A stretch of 64,000 nt of DNA, from assembly GCF_004342115.1 (NCBI RefSeq), contig NZ_SMAC01000005.1, positions 1 to 64,000 on the forward strand, written 5' to 3'. A program made the position numbers and the translations under genes. Every line of letters starts with the position of its first letter. Within the stretch, counting starts at the first letter, position 1. Under the pieces are notes generated by a model, which was given only the letters and a program-made list of their open reading frames with translations, had not been told where the DNA came from and did no database searches. Below are positions 35,889-45,527 of this stretch, one piece after another. Source of the stretch: Mannheimia haemolytica. GTDB lineage: Bacteria > Pseudomonadota > Gammaproteobacteria > Enterobacterales > Pasteurellaceae.

Positions 35889-38495
35889 ATGGGAAAATCA
35901 CTAGTTATTGTGGAGTCTCCGGCTAAGGCAAAAAAAATTAACCAATATCTTGGTAGTAATTATGTGGTGAAATCGAGTGTGGGGCATATTCGTGATTTAC
36001 CGAAAAGTGGTAGTGATGAAAAAACGGAAAAAGCGAAACCGATTTCAACCAAAGGGCTGACCGCTGCCGAAAAAGCTAAAATCAAAGCAGAAAAAGAGCG
36101 TGTTGCATTGGTTAAACGTATGGGTATCGACCCCTATAATGGCTGGAAAGCTAACTATCAGATTATGCCGGATAAAGAGAAAGTGGTTTCCGAGCTAAAA
36201 TCGTTGGCAAAGAAAGCAGATCATATCTATCTGGCAACCGACTTGGATAGAGAAGGGGAGGCGATTGCGTGGCATTTGCGTGAAATCATTGGTGGTGATG
36301 ACAGCCGTTTTAGCCGAGTGGTATTTAATGAAATCACCAAAGATGCGATCAAAAAGGCTTTTGACGATCCGCAACCGCTCAATATTGACCGTGTAAATTC
36401 CCAGCAAACCCGCCGCTTTTTAGACCGTGTAGTGGGCTTTATGGTGTCGCCATTATTATGGAAAAAAGTAGCTCGTGGTTTATCGGCAGGGCGTGTGCAA
36501 TCGGTTGCCGTAAAATTACTGGTTGAGCGTGAGCGTGAAATCAAGGCGTTCCAAAGCGAGGAGTTTTGGACTATTCTTGCCAATACGCAAATTAATCGTA
36601 AAAAATTACCGCTTGAATTAACTACTTATAAAGGTAAAAAATTCTCGGCAAGCAATGAGGCTGAAGCAAATGTTGCAGTGCGTGCTTTGGAGCAGAGCGA
36701 TTTTATTGTTTCTAATATTGAAGCCAAAGAAACCAGCTCTCGAGCTGCTGCACCATTTATTACCTCATCGTTACAACGTGCCGCTAGCACTCGTTTAGGT
36801 TTTGGGGTTAAAAAGACGATGATGTTAGCCCAACGGTTATATGAAGCGGGTTACATCACCTATATGCGTACTGATTCAACCAACCTTAGCCGTGAAGCAT
36901 TAGCAATGGCTCGAGGTTATATTCAGGATAATTTCGGGGCGAATTATTTGCCGGAAAAAGCAAATGTGTATCGCAGTAAAGATAATGCCCAAGAAGCTCA
37001 CGAAGCCATTCGCCCGTCGGATGTGAATGTCAAAATGGCGGATTTAAAAGGAATGGATAAAGATGCCGAGCGTTTATACGATTTAATTTGGCGTCGTTTC
37101 TTGGCGTGTCAAATGTTGCCTGCTCGTTATGATTCTACCGCAGTCACAGTGTCTGCCGGAGACTATGAACTCAAAGCAAACGGGCGTGTACTGCGTTTTG
37201 ACGGCTGGACGAAAGTACTGCCGGTGCAAGGCAAAAATCCGGAAGATCAGGAATTACCGGCGGTTGAACTGCATCAAAAATTAACGCTTGATGAAATTGT
37301 GCCAAGTCAGCATTTTACTAAACCGCCTGCACGTTTTAATGAGGCGTCTTTGGTTGCTGAGTTAGAAGAGCGAAAAATTGGCCGCCCTTCAACCTATGCT
37401 TCAATTATTTCGACGATTCAAGAACGTGGCTATGTTCGCACCGAAAACAAGCGTTTTTATGTGGAAAAAATCGGTGAAGTAGTGACGGATCGCCTCAACG
37501 AATCATTCAAAGATTTAATGAATTATGATTTCACTGCCAATATGGAAGAGGTGCTCGACCAAATTGCAGAGGGGTCTAAAAATTGGAAAGAAGAGTTGAA
37601 TACTTTCTTTAAACATTTCTCTGAAGAGTTGAGCCAAGCAGAATTAGATGAACTTGAAGGCGGAATGAAACCAAACAGCCTTGTGCCAACCGATATTGAT
37701 TGCCCGACTTGTGGACGAAAAATGGCAATTCGCACCGCTTCCACAGGGGTATTTTTAGGTTGCACCGGCTATGCTTTACCGCCAAAAGAGCGTTGCAAAA
37801 CGACAATGAATTTAATTCCAGAGGCGGAATTTTTCAATGTGTTAGATTCGGATTCTGAAACCAAAGCCCTAATGGCTCGCAAGCGTTGCCCGAAATGCGA
37901 TTCGGCAATGGATAGTTATGTGATTGATGCTGAACGTAAATTACACGTTTGTGGTAATAATCCAAATTGTGATGGTCATATTATTGAGCAAGGTTCCTTC
38001 AAAATTAAAGGCTATGACGGACCTGTAGTGGAATGCGATAAATGCGGTTCAGATATGCACTTAAAACTGGGTCGTTTCGGCAAATATATGGGCTGCACAA
38101 GCTGCGATAACACCCGTAAAATTCTGAAAAACGGGGAAGTTGCTCCGCCAAAAGAAGATCCTATTGCTTTTCCTGAATTAAAATGTGAAAAAGCCGATGC
38201 CTATTTTGTATTAAGAGACGGAGCAAGTGGGGTGTTTATGTCAGCTCATAACTTCCCGAAAGTGCGTGAAAGCCGTGCACCAAAAGTGGTAGAGTTAGCT
38301 CAATATCGTGAACGTTTGCCGGAGAAATTGCAGTATCTTGCCGATGCTCCGCAGCAAGATCCGGAAGGAAACGAGGCAATTATCCGTTTTAGTCGTAAAG
38401 AGAAACGCCAATATGTGACTTCTGAGAAAAACGGCAAAGCCACCAAATGGATTGTTGATTATCTAGACGGTAAATGGGTTGAGCGTAAGAAATAA
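35889..38495 (+). CDS. topA: DNA topoisomerase I
   Basis: TopA relaxes negative supercoils by a type IA strand-passage mechanism. The 868-residue protein begins with the Toprim domain ([36 protein letters not shown]). It has the catalytic tyrosine in the [13 protein letters not shown] motif near residue 320, EIKVGRPSTYA-like [17 protein letters not shown], and three C-terminal Cys4 zinc ribbons ([24 protein letters not shown]). The length agrees with E. coli (865). Confidence 0.97.
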   Translation: MGKSLVIVESPAKAKKINQYLGSNYVVKSSVGHIRDLPKSGSDEKTEKAKPISTKGLTAAEKAKIKAEKERVALVKRMGIDPYNGWKANYQIMPDKEKVVSELKSLAKKADHIYLATDLDREGEAIAWHLREIIGGDDSRFSRVVFNEITKDAIKKAFDDPQPLNIDRVNSQQTRRFLDRVVGFMVSPLLWKKVARGLSAGRVQSVAVKLLVEREREIKAFQSEEFWTILANTQINRKKLPLELTTYKGKKFSASNEAEANVAVRALEQSDFIVSNIEAKETSSRAAAPFITSSLQRAASTRLGFGVKKTMMLAQRLYEAGYITYMRTDSTNLSREALAMARGYIQDNFGANYLPEKANVYRSKDNAQEAHEAIRPSDVNVKMADLKGMDKDAERLYDLIWRRFLACQMLPARYDSTAVTVSAGDYELKANGRVLRFDGWTKVLPVQGKNPEDQELPAVELHQKLTLDEIVPSQHFTKPPARFNEASLVAELEERKIGRPSTYASIISTIQERGYVRTENKRFYVEKIGEVVTDRLNESFKDLMNYDFTANMEEVLDQIAEGSKNWKEELNTFFKHFSEELSQAELDELEGGMKPNSLVPTDIDCPTCGRKMAIRTASTGVFLGCTGYALPPKERCKTTMNLIPEAEFFNVLDSDSETKALMARKRCPKCDSAMDSYVIDAERKLHVCGNNPNCDGHIIEQGSFKIKGYDGPVVECDKCGSDMHLKLGRFGKYMGCTSCDNTRKILKNGEVAPPKEDPIAFPELKCEKADAYFVLRDGASGVFMSAHNFPKVRESRAPKVVELAQYRERLPEKLQYLADAPQQDPEGNEAIIRFSRKEKRQYVTSEKNGKATKWIVDYLDGKWVERKK

Positions 38496-38506
38496 AGCTT
38501 AAAAGA

Positions 38507-38541
38507 CAAGCGGTAAAATTTTCTAAAAATTTTACCGCTTG
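38507..38541. repeat. Inverted uptake-sequence pair between topA and yvcK
   Basis: CAAGCGGTAAAATTTT and AAAATTTTACCGCTTG form a perfect 16-bp stem with a 3-nt loop between convergent genes. It likely terminates both. Confidence 0.88.
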
Positions 38542-38544
38542 CTT

Positions 38545-39483
38545 TTAGATGTTCTGAGCGAGTAGTTCATCAATTGCTTTACTTAATTTATTGCGATCGT
38601 GTCGGTAATAAACGTCATTCGCAGATAAGTTTTTTCGCAAGATTTGAATATGTTCGGGAAGTTCAGAACCGGCATCATCAGTCGTAATTACCGCATTAAT
38701 TCTAGCCTGTCCGATACAGTTCTCCATCCATTCAATTCGCTGATTAAGTGATAGTTGCCCAGCTGGGCCATGTTCTTGTCCGATATTGTCAATAAATACT
38801 ACTCGGGCTTTGCTTTGAGCAATAGAGTTTGCTATGCCTGCCACCAGCAAATTCGGCATAATACTGGTAAAAAAGCTACCTGGGCCTAGCAGTATTAACT
38901 CAGCACTTTGAATAGCTGAAATGGCTTCTGGTGTAGCAACAACCATAGTATCTAACGCTAAATGTTGTGGTGTTTCTGCTAAAGAATCAATTTGCACTTC
39001 ACCAAATACTGATTCGCCTGAATGCAACTGTGCAATTAAATGCACCGGTATTTCAGACATTGGGATAAGTTGCGATCTTACGTGCAATAATTCTCGCACC
39101 AAATTAATCCCTTCTAGCGGTCGGATTTGCATATTTTCAAGGGCGGTGAGAATTAAATTGCCTAGATTATGTCCAGCGAGTTCGCCTGTGCCAGCAAAAC
39201 GATACTCAAACAACCGAGAAGCTATCGTTGGTTTAACGATAATTTGATTTAAACAGTTGCGTAAATCTCCCCAAGCAATCACCCCTTGTTGTGAACGTAT
39301 TCTACCGGTTGAGCCTCCATTATCGGTAGTGGCAACAATGCCGGTAAGCCGTTCCTTTAAAAAAGAGAGCGCGGAGAGCAATCGACCTAAGCCGTGGCCC
39401 CCACCTAGTGCAACAACTGCATTGAGTTGGTTTAAATAGTGATGTCGGGTAGGTTTAAAAGGAATAATATCTGTATTTTCCAT
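38545..39483 (-). CDS. yvcK: YvcK/YbhK-family UDP-sugar-binding protein (gluconeogenesis factor)
   Basis: The 312-residue protein has the CofD/YvcK fold: VVALGGGHGLGRLLSAL, VATTDNGGSTGRIR, GDLRNCL, the AGHNLGNLIL segment and LILLGPGSFFTSIMPNLLV. YvcK proteins bind UDP-GlcNAc and support growth and cell shape on gluconeogenic carbon in Bacillus. E. coli YbhK is the ortholog, with unclear function. It is followed upstream by perM on the same strand (13 bp). Confidence 0.92.
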   Translation of the reverse strand: MENTDIIPFKPTRHHYLNQLNAVVALGGGHGLGRLLSALSFLKERLTGIVATTDNGGSTGRIRSQQGVIAWGDLRNCLNQIIVKPTIASRLFEYRFAGTGELAGHNLGNLILTALENMQIRPLEGINLVRELLHVRSQLIPMSEIPVHLIAQLHSGESVFGEVQIDSLAETPQHLALDTMVVATPEAISAIQSAELILLGPGSFFTSIMPNLLVAGIANSIAQSKARVVFIDNIGQEHGPAGQLSLNQRIEWMENCIGQARINAVITTDDAGSELPEHIQILRKNLSANDVYYRHDRNKLSKAIDELLAQNI

Positions 39484-39496
39484 CTTGGGATTTCGT

Positions 39497-40573
39497 TTAT
39501 TTTTCTAAAATAATGGCATCTGACTGGGCTGAAGGCAATGCTTGTAATACAGCTTTAACCAAAGTCGCTAAAGGAATCGCAAAAAACACTCCCCAAAAGC
39601 CCCATAAACCACCAAAGATGAGTACGGCAATAATAATTGTCAGAGGGTGTAGATTTACTGCTTCAGAAAATAAAAAGGGTACGAGTAAATTTCCGTCTAG
39701 CAACTGACTAATAATAAATGCGAGCATTAAATAGTAGAAATCCGGCGATAACCCGAACTGGAATAGAGCAATTAACATTACCGGAATGCTGACTAAAACC
39801 GCACCGATGTAGGGAACTAACACTGAAATCCCTACCGCTACAGAAAGTAGTAACGGATAGCGTAAATCAAAAAAGAGGAAAATAATATAAGTGACAACCC
39901 CAACAATTAGAATTTCTAAAAATTTACCTCGAATATAGTTGGCAATTTGTTGTTGCATTTCAAACCATACTCGTGTTGCAAGTCGACGGTTTTGCGGTAA
40001 TACTTTACTAAAAGAACGCATTAAAACGATTTTATCTTTCAGTAAGAAAAAGACCATGAGTGGGACTAAGAAGGTGTAAATGCCTAAGCCAACTAAGCTG
40101 ATGATAGAGTTAATCGAGAGTGTTAGAAGTGATTCTCCCATACTCAAAATATTACTTTTAGCGGTATTCACAATGGAATCTAGGGTCGCATAATCTACTA
40201 ATTCAGGGTAATGCTCCGGTAGGGCTTGTAACCAAGCATTGAGCAGATTAAACATCGAAGGTAAATCTTGAATAAAGGTAACTGCTTGATTCCAAAGGCT
40301 GGGTAGTAGTACTACGCCTAAAAAAGATAATAAAGCGATGAAACCTCCTAGTACTAGAATGACACTCAAAGTTCGAGGTAATTTGAGTTTGCTCGACAAA
40401 AAACGGATTGGCCATTCCAATAAATAGGCAAACACAAGTGCAACCAGAAGGGGCATAAGCAGATCGCTAAAAAAATAGATAATACCGAAACCGATCAATA
40501 GAATACTAAACAGCACAACTATTTGCGGGTCGGTAAATTTTTTTCGATACCAATCTTGCAACATTTGAAACAT
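39497..40573 (-). CDS. perM: AI-2E/PerM-family membrane transporter
   Basis: The 358-residue integral membrane protein has about seven or eight helices and the AI-2E family pattern (an N-terminal pair of helices, a long amphipathic stretch, then [19 protein letters not shown] and [16 protein letters not shown]). It is closest in look to PerM of enterics. Members export autoinducer-2 or exchange Na+/H+; the PerM substrate is undefined. It lies 13 bp upstream of yvcK. Confidence 0.88.
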   Translation of the reverse strand: MFQMLQDWYRKKFTDPQIVVLFSILLIGFGIIYFFSDLLMPLLVALVFAYLLEWPIRFLSSKLKLPRTLSVILVLGGFIALLSFLGVVLLPSLWNQAVTFIQDLPSMFNLLNAWLQALPEHYPELVDYATLDSIVNTAKSNILSMGESLLTLSINSIISLVGLGIYTFLVPLMVFFLLKDKIVLMRSFSKVLPQNRRLATRVWFEMQQQIANYIRGKFLEILIVGVVTYIIFLFFDLRYPLLLSVAVGISVLVPYIGAVLVSIPVMLIALFQFGLSPDFYYLMLAFIISQLLDGNLLVPFLFSEAVNLHPLTIIIAVLIFGGLWGFWGVFFAIPLATLVKAVLQALPSAQSDAIILEK

Positions 40574-40603
40574 ATGGATTGCCTTTAAATTATGCGATGA
40601 AAA

Positions 40604-41359
40604 TTATTTCTGGCTACAGACTGCAATGAACCCTAGCTTTTTGTCCGGGTCATTAAATAGTTTGTACATTTTATTAAAGGTTTCGCGATTTTCTGGTTTT
40701 AATGCATTGCCGATAATTTTCATGGCGCCTAAAACACCTTCATCATGAATCAGACCTTTAGGGGAAAGTAGAGACATTTCTCCGGAAAAGGTATCAACAT
40801 TACGGAAACCACAACGTTGGAATAATGATTTCCAGTCTGCTTTAGCAAGTGGAGAGACAGTGATATTGATTGCATCACGCAACTCGGCTAATAAAGTATC
40901 GGAGTCTTTATCTTGGATAACAATATCGTGCGTTAATAAAAAGCCATTTGGTTTTAATACACGAAAATATTCACGTATTGCCTTTTCTTTCGCTTCTAGA
41001 GGAAGCATTGTCAGCATGGCTTCATTAATTACAATATCAAAACTTTCGTCGTCAAATGGCAGTTTTGTTGCGTTGGCGCGCTGTACTTGAATTAAATGCT
41101 CAACATGGTTTTCTTTGATATTTTTACGTGCTTTTTCAAGCGCATCTTCGTCTAAATCAATACCAACAATTTGGCATTCAAATTGTTGAGCTAATTGGAT
41201 TGCAGTAGTCCCCATGTTACAGGCAACTTCGAGCACTTTTTTATTTTTATCAAAATCCCCGTTTGCAATTAACCAATCAGTTGCTAATTTCCCCCCGGGG
41301 CGTAAACGAGTTTTGCCTAAACGAGCTAAAAAATGATGACCAACTTCTTCTTTTTTCAT
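40604..41359 (-). CDS. Class I SAM-dependent methyltransferase
   Basis: The 251-residue protein has the Rossmann-type SAM motif VLEVACNMGTTAIQLA, the acidic QIVGIDLDEDALEKA (motif II) and FDIVINEAMLTMLP (motif III/IV region). C-terminal residues resemble small-molecule methyltransferases. The acceptor is not predictable. It is on the same strand as perM (30 bp upstream of its start), possibly in one transcript. Confidence 0.85.
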   Translation of the reverse strand: MKKEEVGHHFLARLGKTRLRPGGKLATDWLIANGDFDKNKKVLEVACNMGTTAIQLAQQFECQIVGIDLDEDALEKARKNIKENHVEHLIQVQRANATKLPFDDESFDIVINEAMLTMLPLEAKEKAIREYFRVLKPNGFLLTHDIVIQDKDSDTLLAELRDAINITVSPLAKADWKSLFQRCGFRNVDTFSGEMSLLSPKGLIHDEGVLGAMKIIGNALKPENRETFNKMYKLFNDPDKKLGFIAVCSQK

Positions 41360-41510
41360 AAAAACCTCTGGATTTGCAAAATACGTTAAATATATGACCG
41401 CTTGTATTGTGATCTATGTTCGTTATTATACTCAATTTTTTCATTTTCTTATATACAACATCAACAGATTTTGCCAGAATACAACCTCATTTTGATATGA
41501 GGAAAATAGA

Positions 41511-41720
41511 ATGAGTAAGCAAAAGAATGATTACCTCCACCAGCGAGGTCAAATTAAAGAAAGTGCAGTAAAAGCATTAGTGACTGATCCACTTTTTAGA
41601 CAACGTGTAGAAAGAAATCGTAAAGGGAAAGGGAGCTATCGCAGACAAGAAAAACACAAAAAAACTATCTATGGGCAAAAAGAAACCCCATTTAAAAATA
41701 TTCGGTTAGAGTCTTTTTAA
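41511..41720 (+). CDS. arfA: Alternative ribosome-rescue factor ArfA
   Basis: ArfA recruits RF2 to ribosomes stalled on nonstop mRNA as a back-up to trans-translation. The 69-residue ORF has the signature [20 protein letters not shown] and [14 protein letters not shown]. The 3' end of the gene forms a long perfect hairpin containing the stop codon (separate entry). In E. coli and H. influenzae such hairpins yield truncated nonstop mRNA, so that the active, shortened protein accumulates only when tmRNA fails. A ribosome-binding site (GAGGAAA) is present. Confidence 0.93.
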   Translation: MSKQKNDYLHQRGQIKESAVKALVTDPLFRQRVERNRKGKGSYRRQEKHKKTIYGQKETPFKNIRLESF

Positions 41721-41734
41721 ATGGGGTTTTATTT
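41683..41734 (+). terminator. Hairpin/terminator enclosing the arfA stop codon
   Basis: AAACCCCATTTAAAAA (41683-41698) pairs perfectly with TTTTTAAATGGGGTTT (41714-41729) around a 15-nt loop, followed by TATTT. The TAA stop (41718-41720) lies in the 3' arm, so termination or RNase III cleavage in the stem would remove it. Confidence 0.88.
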
Positions 41735-41768
41735 GTAGCTTATTGTAGTTTTATAAGCCTGATAAACA

Positions 41769-42491
41769 CTATGGTTTACTGAAATAGGCCAACAACGGTT
41801 CTGGATTTTGAATATAAGAAGAAAGTTCTTTATGCTCTGGGTGACCCATATAGGAAATTTGCCCAAGTAAAGGCGCATTAATTTTTTGTGTCAGTAGTTC
41901 AATTAATTCGTGATAATGCCGTAGCCCTGGATTTACTCTGTTTGCGACCCAACCTACTAATTTTACACCACGCTGCAAAATTTCATTCGCAGTAAGTAGT
42001 GCATGGTTAACACAACCTTCCTTAATTCCCACCACTAAAACAACCGGCATATTGTTTTGCATTACCCAATCAGCAAAATAGTAATCCTTGTTAATAGGAG
42101 TTAGCCAGCCATAGGTTCCTTCTACGACAACATTTGGATAGGCATTTTCTAGTCGTTTTAAATCTGTGTTTAATTTTTCCAGTTGAATATGATGAACTGC
42201 ATCTAAAGCTGCAAATACAGGGGTACTGGAATGAATAAAAGTATAGCTATTAATATCACGATAGCTAACATTAGTTGGACAGCTATCTAGTATGGTTAAT
42301 ACGTCTGAATTATCTTCAGTAGCATAATCATATTGAGTAGGTTCTGTGGGTAATGAATCATCACCGCCACAAGCAATGGGTTTATAGCCAATTACAGGAA
42401 AACTATGTTTTGTAAGTGTCTGTATGATGGCTCGGGTAACCACAGTTTTCCCTACGTTGGTGTCTGTTCCGGTAATAAATAATGAGGGCAT
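41769..42491 (-). CDS. bioD: Dethiobiotin synthetase
   Basis: BioD closes the ureido ring of dethiobiotin from 7,8-diaminopelargonate, CO2 and ATP. The protein begins PSLFITGTDTNVGKTVVTRA with the P-loop GTDTNVGKT; IGYKPIACGG and VVEGTYGWLTP (usually EGAGG) follow. The start at 42489-42491 has AGGAG 6 nt upstream and gives 240 residues; the open frame extends 17 codons beyond. The EGTYGW variant for the more usual EGAGGW is notable and may mark a second, divergent BioD. No other bio genes are in the window. Confidence 0.87.
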   Translation of the reverse strand: MPSLFITGTDTNVGKTVVTRAIIQTLTKHSFPVIGYKPIACGGDDSLPTEPTQYDYATEDNSDVLTILDSCPTNVSYRDINSYTFIHSSTPVFAALDAVHHIQLEKLNTDLKRLENAYPNVVVEGTYGWLTPINKDYYFADWVMQNNMPVVLVVGIKEGCVNHALLTANEILQRGVKLVGWVANRVNPGLRHYHELIELLTQKINAPLLGQISYMGHPEHKELSSYIQNPEPLLAYFSKP

Positions 42492-42538
42492 AAATGGCTC
42501 CTTTCGAAAATATGGCTGGTAGTTTAACCAAAAATAGA

Positions 42539-43726
42539 TCAATTTATTCTGTCTTTGATCAAATTTCCGTCATAAATTCCTTGTTTTATTGCTGAACAGG
42601 CAATTAATGGACTATTCCAATCGTATTGGCTGGTAACTAAATCGATTTTTAGGTTTGTTTGTAACAAATTTTTATGCAATTTTTCTGAAATTTGCGTAAA
42701 TAACGGCTCTTTTATTTTGATCAATGGCGAGTTTAGCATAATTTTTTCACTAGAGAATATATTAACTAAATTCATTAATGCATAAGCTAAATTATCGGTA
42801 ATATGCGATAAAATAGCTAATGCAAGCGGTTGATTTTCATCAATTTTTTGACAAAGCCAGCTGATTTTCTGTTCCTGACTTTTTAAATTATTAGGCAAAT
42901 AACGATCAATGAGTCTCACAATAGCTGGGAACGTCACCTGATTGACTAATTTATAGCGATGAATTTCATCTAGTTCAGGGAATATTTCATCACTGAGATG
43001 GCTAAATCTAGGCATAAGCATATTATCAACATTCATCTTTGAGTGTTTAGACAGTAAACTACCACTAAGCAATACACTTAGATTCACAGTATCATCTAAT
43101 TGTAGAAAAATAGCATTATCTTGGTTAATTAATGAGCCAACCGTAGATTCTGCAAGCAACCACAGCTGAAAATGTTCACTTAATAAAATAGGACAATGAA
43201 ACAGTGGAGAGAGTTTAGATGTAATGTTACAGAATATATTTTTGTTCCCCAATTGAGTAATACTGTCTTTTTCTGCATTAATTTTACCGATCACACTAAT
43301 AGATACAGCCAGGATCTGACTAGTATTGACACAATATAGTTGGCGGAACTTTGTAATAAAGTTAAGAATAAAATCATTTAGCCTAGGATAATTTTCTGCT
43401 GAGATTGTATAATCTTGCTTATAAATTTCTGCACCATTGAGTTTACAAAGTGAAATTTCAATTTTATGAGATGAAACAGTAACACAAAGTAGTTGCCAAA
43501 AAAAATTAGAAACAGCTAATCCAACGGAGGGGCGACCTCTGGATAAAGTAGTCTGAACCGTACGTTCTAAAATGAAGTGGTTATCTATTAGTATTTTAGT
43601 CAGATTTGTTACTGAAGCTGGGGCTAACCCCGATAGTTTAGCTAAATCTGTTCTTGAAATGAGTTCAAATTGCTCAATTAAATGGTATATTTTACCCAAA
43701 TGAAGGGCTTTGTTGTCAGAAAACAT
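42539..43726 (-). CDS. ROK-family transcriptional regulator (Mlc/NagC-like, divergent)
   Basis: The 395-residue protein has an N-terminal winged helix resembling Mlc/NagC (IYHLIEQFELISRTDLAKLSGLAPASVTNLTKIL) and a ROK-type body of the right length. The hallmark zinc motif (CxCGxxGCxE) of ROK repressors is missing, and the glycine-rich phosphosugar/ATP segments are poorly conserved. It may have changed its ligand or lost sugar sensing. It lies 47 bp upstream of bioD on the same strand and is divergent from rnd. Confidence 0.82.
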   Translation of the reverse strand: MFSDNKALHLGKIYHLIEQFELISRTDLAKLSGLAPASVTNLTKILIDNHFILERTVQTTLSRGRPSVGLAVSNFFWQLLCVTVSSHKIEISLCKLNGAEIYKQDYTISAENYPRLNDFILNFITKFRQLYCVNTSQILAVSISVIGKINAEKDSITQLGNKNIFCNITSKLSPLFHCPILLSEHFQLWLLAESTVGSLINQDNAIFLQLDDTVNLSVLLSGSLLSKHSKMNVDNMLMPRFSHLSDEIFPELDEIHRYKLVNQVTFPAIVRLIDRYLPNNLKSQEQKISWLCQKIDENQPLALAILSHITDNLAYALMNLVNIFSSEKIMLNSPLIKIKEPLFTQISEKLHKNLLQTNLKIDLVTSQYDWNSPLIACSAIKQGIYDGNLIKDRIN

Positions 43727-43859
43727 TTAAAATCCTTATGTTAGAATTTTTAGATGACAATTATTTTTTGATATGAAAAAAATAACAATCTTTTTTTGTT
43801 TATAATGAGAGACAGATCACATAATTATTTTTTACGTTTAAATATTTCAGGAAAAGTAT

Positions 43860-44978
43860 ATGGAGTCTTTGATTCACTACCAATGGGTTGAAACAAATGA
43901 GCAATTAGAGGCCGTATGTGAACAGGCCAGAAAAACAAAAGTAGTTGCCTTAGATACAGAGTTTATCCGTACACGTACCTATTATCCGATATTGGGTTTA
44001 ATTCAACTCTTTGATGGCCAACAGGTTAGCCTTATTGATCCAAATACGATTTCTGACTTCTCGCCTTTTGTGTCATTATTAGCCGATAAAAATATCATAA
44101 AAGTATTACATGCCTGTAGTGAGGATTTAGAAGTTTTTGAGTATCAATTTAAGCAATTGCCAGAGCCGATGTTGGATACTCAGGTGATGGCAGCCTTTGC
44201 CGGCATTGGTATTTCGATGGGGTTTGCAAAATTGGTTTCCCACTACTTAAATATTGAACTAGACAAAGGCGCTTCCCGAACCGATTGGCTTGCCAGACCG
44301 CTAAGCGCTGAACAATTACAATATGCGGCAGCTGATGTTTGGTATTTATTGCCAGTTTATGAGAAATTGGCACAAGCATTAACAAAAAGCACTTGGCAAA
44401 GTGCTGTAGCAGAGGAGTGTGTCGCTTTGTTGAAGAAAGCGAAACAGCCTATCAATAAGGAAAAAGCCTATAAAAATATTGCCAATGCTTGGCGATTGAA
44501 TCGGGAAGAGTTAGCCATATTACAAGTATTAGCGAAATGGCGGATTGAAGAAGCACAAAAGCGCAATCTTGCCTTAAATTTTGTCGTGAAGGAGGCAAGT
44601 TTAGTTCAAATCGCAAAAAGCTGTCCTAAACACACTTCTTCGCTGTTAGAATTTATGCACCCAAATGAAGTCAGAATTCACGGAAAAAAAATACTATGGT
44701 TGGTTGAGCAAGGAAAAGCAATAGAATCGAATGATTATCCTGAACTCATTCAGCGCTTGGTGGATGAAAAGGGTTATAAATATTATATGCAAGCGATGTT
44801 GCAAAAATTATTAGAAATTCAACCGCTTGATATCGTACCGGAATTGGTTGCAAGTAAACGTCAATTAAATCAGCTATTTAAATGGTATATTGATGGAAAA
44901 CCATCAGAAAAAATTCCTGAATTATTAATCGGTTGGCGAAAACCTTTTGGTGAACAGCTGCTATCGGTTTTATCTTAA
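43860..44978 (+). CDS. rnd: Ribonuclease D
   Basis: RNase D trims the 3' ends of tRNA and other small RNAs. The 372-residue protein has a DEDD exonuclease domain (VVALDTEFIRTRTYYP, KVLHACSEDLEVF, ASRTDWLARPLSAEQLQYAAADVWYLLP) and two HRDC domains (from about residue 210). The length is normal (E. coli 375). Start ATG at 43860 with AGGAAA upstream. Confidence 0.95.
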   Translation: MESLIHYQWVETNEQLEAVCEQARKTKVVALDTEFIRTRTYYPILGLIQLFDGQQVSLIDPNTISDFSPFVSLLADKNIIKVLHACSEDLEVFEYQFKQLPEPMLDTQVMAAFAGIGISMGFAKLVSHYLNIELDKGASRTDWLARPLSAEQLQYAAADVWYLLPVYEKLAQALTKSTWQSAVAEECVALLKKAKQPINKEKAYKNIANAWRLNREELAILQVLAKWRIEEAQKRNLALNFVVKEASLVQIAKSCPKHTSSLLEFMHPNEVRIHGKKILWLVEQGKAIESNDYPELIQRLVDEKGYKYYMQAMLQKLLEIQPLDIVPELVASKRQLNQLFKWYIDGKPSEKIPELLIGWRKPFGEQLLSVLS

Positions 44979-45034
44979 ATTTCATTCGGGTTACATAGAC
45001 TATGTACAGTATAATTGCCTAAAAAGGAGTTTAT

Positions 45035-45517
45035 ATGGAAAATAAAAAACCACCAAAAGCATTAGATGCGATTGATTTAAAAATCTTAAACGAGCTACAA
45101 CGTAACGGGAAAATTTCTAATATTGAATTATCAAAGCGAGTTGGGCTTTCTCCAACGCCCTGCTTAGAACGGGTAAAACGGCTAGAAAAAAATAACGTAA
45201 TTATGGGCTATAAAGCTTTACTTAACCCTGAATTACTTGATGCCCCTTTACTGGTGATTGTTGAAATTACTTTGGTGCGTGGTAAGCCTGATGTATTTGA
45301 AGAATTTAATAAAGCGATTCAACAACTTGATGAAATTCAAGAATGCCACCTGGTATCGGGGGATTTTGATTATCTGTTAAAAACCCGTGTGGCGGATATG
45401 GCATCGTACCGTAAGTTATTAGGCACAACATTGCTTCGTTTGCCCGGCGTAAATGACACTCGAACCTATGTGGTGATGGAAGAAGTAAAACAAACCAACT
45501 ATTTGTTGTTAAAGTAA
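45035..45517 (+). CDS. lrp: Leucine-responsive regulatory protein
   Basis: Lrp is a global AsnC-family regulator of amino-acid metabolism. The 160-residue protein has the helix-turn-helix LNELQRNGKISNIELSKRVGLSPTPCLERVKRLE and the RAM effector domain with HLVSGDFDYLLKTRVADM. The sequence is very close to E. coli Lrp. It is followed by ftsK 10 bp later, the same lrp-ftsK order as in E. coli. Confidence 0.95.
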   Translation: MENKKPPKALDAIDLKILNELQRNGKISNIELSKRVGLSPTPCLERVKRLEKNNVIMGYKALLNPELLDAPLLVIVEITLVRGKPDVFEEFNKAIQQLDEIQECHLVSGDFDYLLKTRVADMASYRKLLGTTLLRLPGVNDTRTYVVMEEVKQTNYLLLK

Positions 45518-45527
45518 GGAGAATTGG

